From positions 62,001-126,000 of the forward strand of contig NZ_JAUJZH010000012.1 in the NCBI RefSeq assembly GCF_030486595.1: a stretch of 64,000 nucleotides of DNA, in the 5' to 3' direction. Under the pieces are notes generated by a model that was given only the letters and a program-made list of their open reading frames with translations, did no database searches and was not told the origin of the DNA. Positions 57,710-64,000 of the stretch are shown here, piece after piece (the first letter of the stretch is position 1; each line of letters starts with the position of its first letter). Both the position numbers and the translations under genes were made by a program. The stretch comes from Variovorax ginsengisoli. Its GTDB lineage: Bacteria > Pseudomonadota > Gammaproteobacteria > Burkholderiales > Burkholderiaceae_C.

Positions 57710-58992
57710 CGCCGCAGGCGCAGGCCATGGCCTCGGAGGCCGCCCGCATCGCGCAGGACTGCGACGATGCCGTCGTCCAGTCGCTGCCGCTGTTCGAAAT
57801 GATGCGGATGCGCGCGGCGACGACCGCGCGTCGCCATCCCGCCTTCGGCTTCGCGGCGCCGAACCCGGGCTCCACCGTGCGATGGGTCAACCAGTTCACT
57901 CACACGCACCGTCGTCTCGGGCCCGAGGACAGGGAGGTCGTGAGCCCCAACAACGACACGGTCTACAGCAACGCCTGGCTGGACCTCTCAGAGGGGCCGG
58001 TCATCATCGAGACGCCCGACATGGGCGACCGCTACTGGACCCTGGGCTTGCTGGATGCGTGGACGAATCCGTTTGCCTACGTGGGCCGCCGGACGACCGG
58101 CGGCAGGCCCCAGCGCACGTTGGTGCACGGGCCCGGCTGGCGCGGCGCCGTCCCGGCGGACGTGACGCTGACGATTGCCGCCCCGGGCGATGACGTGTGG
58201 CTCATAGGCCGCCATCTGGTGGAGGACGACGGCGAGGATGCTGCGCGTGTTCGCGAGTCGCAATCCTTGATGCGGCTCGTTCGCCCGGATGGCAGCGACG
58301 CGGCCATGGCGGTGGACACATGGATCGACGGGCGGGATACCCGCATCCCCTCCGCCGACCTGTATCTGTCGGTCCTGGACGCTGCGCTCCGCCGCAATCC
58401 ACCCCTTCCGGGAGAACACCTGGCGTGGCCGCCTGCGCAAGCCGACCTCGCGGCGTCCCTGCCGGCGGTGTACGACCGGCTGCGAACAGGCAACCACCCT
58501 CGCGACCTGGGCGGCGGGTGGGCGATCCCAGTGGTGGTGAGAACCCACTGGGGCGACGACTACCTGGCGCGCGCCCGCATCGCTCGCAACTTCATCGGCG
58601 CCCTGGGCATCGAGGAGGCGATGTATCCCACCGCGGAAGTGGACGCGCAGGGCGCGCCGCTGGATGGATCGCGGCGATATGAGTTGCGGTTCGCGCCGGG
58701 CAAGGGACCGAAAGTGGGCGCCTTCTGGTCACTCACGATGTACCGCCGCAGCGACTGCCTCTTCGTCGCCAATCCCATCCACCGGTATTCGATCGGCGAT
58801 CGCACGCCGGGCTTGCGCCACGACGCCGACGGCAGCCTTGCGATCCGCCTGCAGGCCGAGGATCCGGGCCCAGGCGTCAATTGGCTTCCGGCGCCGAAGG
58901 ATGAACCGTTCTACATCGTGCTGCGCCTCTATCAACCGCATGCCGACCACCTGGAACTTTGGTTCGACTATCCGCCGGTCCGGCCGGTCTGA
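57706..58992 (+). CDS. DUF1254/DUF1214 domain protein
   Basis: A 428-residue protein: N-terminal DUF1254 (VVSPNNDTVYSNAWLDLSEG, with VIIETPDMGDRYWTLGLLDA next) and C-terminal DUF1214 (KVGAFWSLTMYRRSD and LRLYQPHADHLELWF). Function is not established for the family; there is no signal peptide, unlike many members. ATG 57706 overlaps the CoA-transferase stop, so they are coupled. It may act on the same compound. Confidence 0.85.
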   Translation: MTPQAQAMASEAARIAQDCDDAVVQSLPLFEMMRMRAATTARRHPAFGFAAPNPGSTVRWVNQFTHTHRRLGPEDREVVSPNNDTVYSNAWLDLSEGPVIIETPDMGDRYWTLGLLDAWTNPFAYVGRRTTGGRPQRTLVHGPGWRGAVPADVTLTIAAPGDDVWLIGRHLVEDDGEDAARVRESQSLMRLVRPDGSDAAMAVDTWIDGRDTRIPSADLYLSVLDAALRRNPPLPGEHLAWPPAQADLAASLPAVYDRLRTGNHPRDLGGGWAIPVVVRTHWGDDYLARARIARNFIGALGIEEAMYPTAEVDAQGAPLDGSRRYELRFAPGKGPKVGAFWSLTMYRRSDCLFVANPIHRYSIGDRTPGLRHDADGSLAIRLQAEDPGPGVNWLPAPKDEPFYIVLRLYQPHADHLELWFDYPPVRPV

Positions 58993-59029
58993 CACTGTCG
59001 AGAAATCTAATCAACGGAGACAAGCAGGA

Positions 59030-60007
59030 ATGACGATGAACCGCAGACAGCTTCTTGCAGCGGCCGCTGCCGGCCTGACACTGCCCTGGAGCGCATCGGG
59101 CCATGCGCAGGGATGGCCCGCACGGCCGATCCGCATGGTCTCTCCTTACGGCGCCGGGGGGTCGAACGACATCCTGACGCGCGTGCTTGGCGACTTCCTT
59201 TCACGAGGTCTTGGCCAGAGCATCGTGGTCGAGAACAAGTCCGGTGCCGGGACACGCATTGCCAACGAGTATGTGGCCAAGGCACCTCCGGATGGCTACA
59301 CGCTCCTCCATGCGGCAGCACCGATCGCGATCGGAGAAGCCCTCTACAAGGACTTGCCGTACGACGTGCACAAGAGCTTCACTTCCATCGCGAGCACGGC
59401 CATCGCGCCGCTGTTCCTGGTGGTCAATGCCGAGGCGCCGTACAAATCGCTGGCCGAGTTCATCAAGTACGCGAAGGCCGATCCCAAGGGAGTGACCTTC
59501 GGCTCGCCCGGCGCCGGCTCCGCGCCGCACCTGACGGCCGAACTCCTGTTGCGCAGTGCCGGTGTCAAAGGCATCGTGGTGCAGTACCGCGGCGATGCGC
59601 CGGCCTACACCGAGCTTCTTGCGGGGCGGATCGACGCCACCTTGACCGCCATCTCGACCGCGGTTCCCCACATCCAGGCCGGCAAGTTGCGGGTGCTGGG
59701 TGTCGCGACGGAAGAGCGCACGCCGCTCTACCCGCAGGCGCCAACCCTCCGGGAGCAGGGGCTGCCGTCCGTGGTGGGCTATGGCTGGTACGGCATGCTC
59801 GCGCCGGCCGGAACACCGGCGAGCATCGTCGAGCGACTGAATGCCGGGATCAACGCGGCGGTGGGCGACGTCGAGGTTCGCCGCAAGGCCGAGGCCGTGG
59901 GACTTCAGTTGCGCAGCGGCACCGCGGCCGAATTCAGTGCCTTCATTGCCAGCGAGACCCGCAAGTGGGCGCAGATCATCAAGTCCGCGAACATCACGGT
60001 CGAGTGA
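59030..60007 (+). CDS. Bug-type receptor of the CoA-transferase operon
   Basis: A 325-residue TctC/Bug receptor with a Tat-like leader (MTMNRRQLLAAAAAGLTLPW). Blocks: MVSPYGAGGSNDILTRVLGD, ENKSGAGTRIANEYVAKAPP, TFGSPGAGSAPHLTAELL, YRGDAPAYTELLAGRIDATL, GMLAPAGTPASIVERLN. It lies 37 bp after the DUF1254 gene and ends the rightward operon. Confidence 0.9.
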   Translation: MTMNRRQLLAAAAAGLTLPWSASGHAQGWPARPIRMVSPYGAGGSNDILTRVLGDFLSRGLGQSIVVENKSGAGTRIANEYVAKAPPDGYTLLHAAAPIAIGEALYKDLPYDVHKSFTSIASTAIAPLFLVVNAEAPYKSLAEFIKYAKADPKGVTFGSPGAGSAPHLTAELLLRSAGVKGIVVQYRGDAPAYTELLAGRIDATLTAISTAVPHIQAGKLRVLGVATEERTPLYPQAPTLREQGLPSVVGYGWYGMLAPAGTPASIVERLNAGINAAVGDVEVRRKAEAVGLQLRSGTAAEFSAFIASETRKWAQIIKSANITVE

Positions 60008-60046
60008 TGCATCGCGTGGCGGCGCCCAACGCGTGCCGCACGCGCC

Positions 60047-61150
60047 TCACGGTGCGGCGAGCGAGACCGAGGCGTTCTCGCCACGCAGGGTCCACGGATG
60101 CGGATGCGCGCGGCGCTCCTGATGCTGCCGTCGGAACTGCGCCGGTGTCATCCCGGTCCAGCGCAGGAAGGCGCGCCTGAAGTTGGCCGAGTCCGAGAAG
60201 CCCGTGATCAGGGCGATCTGCTCGACACTGGCATCCGGCCGCTGCAGGTGCTGGGTCGCCACGCTGTGGCGGACCTGGTCGGCAATGTTCGAGAAGGAGG
60301 TGCCCTCGCGAGCGAGGCGTCGCCGCAGCGTGCGCTCGTTCATCTTGAACGTCGAGGCCATCGCCTTCATGCCGGCCCCCGGATCAGGCAGCAGGCGCAG
60401 GGCCTGGTAGACCTTTCCCGCGAAGCCGGGAGATTCCTCGACCTCAGCCAGCAGCCCCTCGCAGGCCGACTGGAGCACGGCGGCGGTGAAGGCGTTGGCC
60501 AGTCGCGGGCGCATCGACAGCACCTCGCCGCCGAGGTGAAGCTCGTTGCGATGCCAGCCGAATACGCAGGGGCACTGCAGCTGCTCCGCGTACATCGCCC
60601 GATGTGCCGGCGCGGGATACGCGAAGCGCGCCAAGGTGGGCCGGACTTCGGGCCCGAGCAGGTCGTGCAGCTGGGTGACGAGCTGGGCGAACTGCTGCTC
60701 GAGCACGAAGATGCGCAGGCCGTCGGGCAGCTCGCGGTCGCCGCCGTCGCCGAGCACCCAGAGTGCATCACCCCCATCGGTGCGGGCCTCCAGGGCGAGG
60801 GCGTTGGCCACCAGCCCCTGGTAGGTCTCGGCCCGGCGAAAGTAGTCGTCCACCGATTCACAGGACAGCAGCATCAGGCCGTAGGTGCCATGGTCGGGCA
60901 AATGCAGGCCGCGACCCAGCTCGAACGACAGGCCCGGCACGGCCCCGAGCGCCAGTGCGTTGCGCCAGACCGCGAGGTGCTGCAGGACCGAGGTGCGGCA
61001 AGCGACGTCGTCCAGCGCCGCAGCGTCCAGCCCGGTGCCGGCCAGTACCGCGCCTGCCGGCACGTCCTTTCGCTGGAGCAGCCGGACCAGGGCGGTGATT
61101 TGGTATGGAGGGTAGTGCCGCCCCCAGGGGGGCGTGATCCGTTGTGACAT
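60047..61150 (-). CDS. AraC-family regulator (arabinose-binding-like N terminus)
   Basis: A 367-residue regulator with an N-terminal effector domain of the OruR/ArgR-like type (YPPYQITALVRLLQRKDVPA, HGTYGLMLLSCESVDDYFRR) and a C-terminal double helix-turn-helix (MASTFKMNERTLRRRLAREG, ITGFSDSANFRRAFLRWTGM). It is convergent with the Bug receptor gene. A dyad (CTATGT-N9-ACATAG) lies 61 bp upstream of its start. By position it may control itself, the tannase-like gene or the receptor gene at 63378. Confidence 0.9.
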   Translation of the reverse strand: MSQRITPPWGRHYPPYQITALVRLLQRKDVPAGAVLAGTGLDAAALDDVACRTSVLQHLAVWRNALALGAVPGLSFELGRGLHLPDHGTYGLMLLSCESVDDYFRRAETYQGLVANALALEARTDGGDALWVLGDGGDRELPDGLRIFVLEQQFAQLVTQLHDLLGPEVRPTLARFAYPAPAHRAMYAEQLQCPCVFGWHRNELHLGGEVLSMRPRLANAFTAAVLQSACEGLLAEVEESPGFAGKVYQALRLLPDPGAGMKAMASTFKMNERTLRRRLAREGTSFSNIADQVRHSVATQHLQRPDASVEQIALITGFSDSANFRRAFLRWTGMTPAQFRRQHQERRAHPHPWTLRGENASVSLAAP

Positions 61151-61211
61151 GCGTCGGACTCGCCAGGGCCATCGATCCTGGCTGCAGTCTCCGGCGCGGC
61201 GTGCGCCGCGC

Positions 61212-61232
61212 CTATGTCGTCATGTCACATAG
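61212..61232 (-). promoter_or_regulatory. candidate AraC-regulator site upstream of its own gene
   Basis: CTATGT-N9-ACATAG, 61 bp upstream of the AraC start. Read in the gene's direction it gives ATGTG...CGACATAGG-CGC, which resembles the site at 63298-63316 placed at the same distance from the receptor gene. Confidence 0.45.
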
Positions 61233-61274
61233 ATCGGGGCGCAACGATGTGAGCACACCAAAGGCCCCGCCGGA

Positions 61275-63068
61275 TCAGAACGTTGCGCAAGTGAAGGATT
61301 CGGCGGCGTTCACGTCGCCCGTGCCCTTGTATTTGGGCCACGCGGGGTAGTCGCACAGCGGTCGCTTGCGGCCCGGCACCCCTGCCGTGTCGGTGGTCAC
61401 CTGCGCCTTGGGCGCGGTGCCGTTCTCTGCCCATTGCTCCAGCGCCGTCAGCGAGTCCCAGGTCGCGTTGAACACGGTGCTGACCGCATGGCCGTAGCCC
61501 GCGACTTCGTAGTAGCGCGCGAAGCCGTCGACGTAGTTCGGTCCCAACTGCGCCTGCAGGCGCTGGTAGAACTGCTCGGTGGCGCGGGTGCTCACCAGCA
61601 CGTCCGACAGGCCGTGCGCCAGCAGCAGCTTCCCGCCCCGTGCCGCGAACGCCGACAGGTCGCTGCTGACGTCGAGCATCGTGCTCAATTCGCTGAGGCG
61701 GGCGCCCCAAGGGCCCGGGTTCTCGGGGTCGAGGGACAGGGAATCGAACTGGAGGTCGCGCGTGACGCCGTACTTGATCGTCTGGTCGAGTTGCTTGGTG
61801 ATGTAGGGCGCACCGGCCGGCACGGGCATCGCCGGCTGCTCGGTGCCGAAGTTCAGGAAGGTCACGGTCGGCTGCAGCGGCGATGGGTTGCTGGTGATGC
61901 CCAGGTCCGCACCCCAGACGTTGTAGCCCGGGTACCCGGCGGAGCCGCTGGCGAGGAAGAAGTTGAAACTGGTCGCGGTGTTGATGGTCTTGAGCGCGGC
62001 GATCTGCGCGTCCGAAAGGCAGGTGTCGCCTGTGTCGGCGCCGTTGGCACAACGCAGCGGCGCGCCGTTCACCGTGGCCACCGAGGGATCGAAGGTGCTG
62101 TTGCACCGCAGCTGGTTGCTGACCAGGCCGTCGGCGACGCCGTCCAGTGTGTCGCAGGCCTCCAGCACCGCCTGGCGCAAAAGCGCCCGCTTGGGCGTGT
62201 TCGGGTAGGCGCCCGGCTGGGCCAGGGCGCGGCTCATGCGGTGGCCGCCGAGCATCGCCGAGAGCTGGTTCCATGCCGGATACCAGGCAATGATGCCGTC
62301 CCAGTCTTGCGGCCAGCGCTGCGCCACGGACACGGCCTCGCGCCCGCCGGTCGAGCCGCCGGCGAAGTACGACTTCACCGGCGCGCCGGCCGCATAGCGG
62401 GCCTGGATCAGATAGACGGCTGCATCGCGCGTCTTCTTGAGCGCGTGGCCGCCGAAATTGCGGAAGGCCTCGTCGTTGAGCTGGAACTGCCCGTCCAGCG
62501 AACCGGCGGCGTTGGCCTGGTGGCCGGAGTCGCTGGCGAAAGTGGCGTAGCCGCGGCCGAGGGGCGCAGGCTGGTCGGCCGGACCCGCGGGCACGTTGCC
62601 TGCCACGTTGGGGAGCGTGCCGTCGAAGCCGCCGCCGCCGAACATGACCACCTTCTTGTTCCAGGTGGTGGGCAGCGCAAGGCGGAAGTTGATGCTCGGT
62701 GCGTTGGGATCCACCGGCGAAATGCTGCCGAGCACATTGCAGTACTCCGGCAGCGCCGCGGCGCCGGTGCCGGTCGCCGCGGTGACGGTCGCCGCGGTGA
62801 CGGTCGCCGCGGTCACCTTGCCGCCGGTGGTGGGCAGCGCGATGGACGAGGCGGGGATCGCCATCCCGACCAGCTCAGCGCATGCCTTGGGCGTGGGCGC
62901 GGCGGGCGGCGAGGCCGGGGGGGATGCGGGCGTGGCCGCCACGGGGGTCGAGGTGGGCGCGGCCAGCAAGCCCGTGCCGCCGCTGCCTCCGCCGCCGCAG
63001 GCCGAAAGCGTCGCGGCGCTCAGGCAGCCAAGCAGGAACAGATGTCGTTGTTTCACTGGAGTCTCCAT
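61275..63068 (-). CDS. tannase/feruloyl esterase family lipoprotein
   Basis: A 597-residue serine esterase of the tannase/feruloyl esterase family. It begins METPVKQRHLFLLGCLSAAT with lipobox LSAC followed by a Gly run, so it is probably anchored to the envelope. Catalytic Ser is in AGGSTGGREAV, Asp in AHGLSDVLVS and His in VAGYGHAVS; several Cys support the family's disulfides. Near residues 85-100 there is a short repeat TAATV three times, encoded by a 15-bp tandem repeat. It should release phenolic acids (gallate, ferulate) from esters. It is divergent from the receptor gene at 63378. Confidence 0.88.
   Translation of the reverse strand: METPVKQRHLFLLGCLSAATLSACGGGGSGGTGLLAAPTSTPVAATPASPPASPPAAPTPKACAELVGMAIPASSIALPTTGGKVTAATVTAATVTAATGTGAAALPEYCNVLGSISPVDPNAPSINFRLALPTTWNKKVVMFGGGGFDGTLPNVAGNVPAGPADQPAPLGRGYATFASDSGHQANAAGSLDGQFQLNDEAFRNFGGHALKKTRDAAVYLIQARYAAGAPVKSYFAGGSTGGREAVSVAQRWPQDWDGIIAWYPAWNQLSAMLGGHRMSRALAQPGAYPNTPKRALLRQAVLEACDTLDGVADGLVSNQLRCNSTFDPSVATVNGAPLRCANGADTGDTCLSDAQIAALKTINTATSFNFFLASGSAGYPGYNVWGADLGITSNPSPLQPTVTFLNFGTEQPAMPVPAGAPYITKQLDQTIKYGVTRDLQFDSLSLDPENPGPWGARLSELSTMLDVSSDLSAFAARGGKLLLAHGLSDVLVSTRATEQFYQRLQAQLGPNYVDGFARYYEVAGYGHAVSTVFNATWDSLTALEQWAENGTAPKAQVTTDTAGVPGRKRPLCDYPAWPKYKGTGDVNAAESFTCATF
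62772..62816. repeat. 15-bp tandem repeat, three copies, inside the tannase-like gene
   Basis: GGTCGCCGCGGTGAC occurs at 62772-62786 and 62787-62801 exactly, and a third copy at 62802-62816 differs in one base. It is in frame and encodes repeated TAATV near the start of the mature esterase. Copy number could vary by slippage without a frameshift. Confidence 0.85.
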
Positions 63069-63377
63069 GTTTCGTTGGATGGGGCGCCGTGGTCGGCGAC
63101 CACACCCAGCGCCTTGGCGGCCGATGTTGATGCGCGGCGTGGCGGCCCGAAAGGTCGTGCGCGGAACGCCAGGAGTCATTTGCGGACAGCGCGGGAAAGC
63201 CCCAGGTCGGGTTTTCGAGGGGCGTGCGCGCGCCACCGGGGCGGCGCTTCGCGCGCCCCTATCGACCGGCGAGTCGATGACATCGAGGGGCCTGCAAATG
63301 TGTGCGTGCGACACATAGGGCGCACCGCGCGGTTTGCGGAGACTTCCCTCGCATCACCAATGAAGGAGACAAAACCC
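63069..63377. other. 309-base divergent intergenic region
   Basis: No gene seen. It separates the tannase-like gene (leftward) from the receptor gene (rightward). It holds the dyad ATGTGT-N7-ACACAT at 63298-63316 and the GAAGGAGAC ribosome-binding site of the receptor. The rest is GC-rich without a clear promoter. Confidence 0.5.
63298..63316 (+). promoter_or_regulatory. candidate AraC-regulator site upstream of the receptor gene
   Basis: ATGTGT-N7-ACACAT ends 61 bp upstream of the receptor ATG. The following AGGGCGCA resembles the flank of the dyad at 61212-61232 read in its gene's direction. Use by the nearby AraC regulator is inference. Confidence 0.4.
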
Positions 63378-64000
63378 ATGACGGTCGTTCGCCAACTTGT
63401 CCGCGCCGCGCTGCCGGCTTCCCTGTTGCTCGCCGCGGCGGCCCAAGCCGCGCCGGTGAAGATCGGCATGGTCGAGACGCTGTCCGGTCCGCAGGCTTCT
63501 TCGGGCCAGGCCTACCGCGCAGGCGTGCGCTATGCCATCGACAAGTTCAACGCCTCGGGCGGCTGGAACGGCGAGCCGGTGCAACTGATCGAATACGACA
63601 ACCAGGGCGGCCCGGCCGGCGCGTCCGAGAAGCTCAAGGCGGCGGTCGCCGACGGCGTGCAGATCATCGTGCAGGGTTCGTCGTCCGCGATCGGTGGCCA
63701 GATCACCGAGGACGTGCGCAAGTACAACCTGCGCAACCCCGGCAAGGAGGTGGTCTACATCAACGTCGGTGCCGAGGCGCTCGAACTCACCGGCGAGAAG
63801 TGCAACTTCTATCACTTCCGCTTCGCGGGCAACGCCCAGATCCGTGCCAAGGCCCTGGTGCAGGCCATGAAGGAAGCCAAGGCGCTGGGCACCAAGGTCT
63901 ATTCCATCAACCAGAACTATTCCTGGGGCCAGGACATGGAGCAGGCCATCGTCGACAACGCGGGCGCCGGAGGCTACCAGGTGGTGGACAAGACGCTGCA
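63378..64000 (+). CDS. branched-chain amino acid-type ABC receptor (partial at window end)
   Basis: The first 207 codons of a periplasmic receptor of the LivJ/Peripla_BP_6 type; the gene runs off the window. Signal peptide MTVVRQLVRAALPASLLLAA, cleaved after AQA. Family blocks: VKIGMVETLSGPQASSGQAY, YAIDKFNASGGWNGEPVQLI, VQGSSSAIGGQITEDVRKYN. ATG 63378 follows GAAGGAGAC. In this family, members next to aromatic genes often bind aromatic acids; the divergent tannase-like esterase fits uptake of a released phenolic acid. Confidence 0.9.
   Translation, partial: MTVVRQLVRAALPASLLLAAAAQAAPVKIGMVETLSGPQASSGQAYRAGVRYAIDKFNASGGWNGEPVQLIEYDNQGGPAGASEKLKAAVADGVQIIVQGSSSAIGGQITEDVRKYNLRNPGKEVVYINVGAEALELTGEKCNFYHFRFAGNAQIRAKALVQAMKEAKALGTKVYSINQNYSWGQDMEQAIVDNAGAGGYQVVDKTL

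Noticed and set aside
1-64000. CRISPR arrays, tRNA or rRNA genes, complete insertion sequences, phage or plasmid replication genes
   Set aside because: No regularly spaced direct repeats, no cloverleaf or rRNA-like stretches, and no transposase, integrase or replication gene were seen.

Overview
The window is GC-rich (about two thirds G+C by eye) and densely packed, with short intergenic gaps and many ATGA/GTGA stop-start overlaps. Gene content suggests a soil or plant-associated betaproteobacterium of the Comamonadaceae, most like Variovorax: six orphan Bug-type (tripartite tricarboxylate family) solute receptors each next to a catabolic gene or a LysR regulator, a 1608-residue NAD-glutamate dehydrogenase, Rieske oxygenases and a nitrobenzoate locus. 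The genus is inferred from gene content, not from a marker gene. No rRNA, tRNA, CRISPR array, complete insertion sequence or phage module was seen.

Layout. 1-1311: 3' end of a four-carbon sugar acid locus (otnK partial, otnC). 1374-2985: a bacterioferritin-like protein, a yeiH scrap and a CpoB-like coiled-coil/TPR protein. 3163-6966: a 4-nitrobenzoate-type locus (nitroreductase, Bug receptor, LysR, pnbB and a frameshifted, truncated second nitroreductase). 7008-11834: NAD-glutamate dehydrogenase, with a decayed DUF599 gene upstream. 12428-14600: a persulfide/thiosulfate module (BigR-type repressor, two YeeE/YedE half-transporters, MBL-fold hydrolase) around a shared palindromic operator. 14726-22907: a copper-resistance island (two CusF-like proteins, cupredoxin, multicopper oxidase, TolC-like lipoprotein, His- and Met-rich small proteins, P1B ATPase) with two MerR/CueR-type promoters and one FNR-type box. 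23570-26717: aldo-keto reductase, small HTH protein, M16 peptidase, small membrane protein.

26742-36772 is a ten-gene leftward operon-like array that looks dedicated to importing and hydrolysing a cyclic amide, ureide or triazine. It has an RutB/biuret-hydrolase-like cysteine hydrolase, an SDR, an allantoinase/dihydropyrimidinase-like cyclic amidohydrolase, a cyanuric acid hydrolase/barbiturase-family ring-opening enzyme, a deaminase-type amidohydrolase, a DUF3830 protein, and an NMT1/THI5-type ABC importer with two receptors. A divergent LysR gene sits beside a perfect 8-bp inverted repeat. This is the best candidate for an undescribed pathway.

37849-41773: cell-wall enzymes (M23, L,D-transpeptidase), a repeat lipoprotein, and an RsbQ-like alpha/beta hydrolase paired with a PAS histidine kinase. 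41904-60007: an aromatic-acid catabolic region with an FAD monooxygenase, two Rieske oxygenases on opposite strands of a marR gene (each preceded by the same 13-bp palindrome), one VanB-type reductase, a LeuC/LeuD-like hydro-lyase pair, a CaiB-type CoA-transferase, a DUF1254 protein and LysR regulators. 60047-64000: an AraC regulator, a tannase/feruloyl-esterase-family lipoprotein and the start of a branched-chain-amino-acid-type receptor gene, with related candidate operators at matching distances from the AraC and receptor genes.
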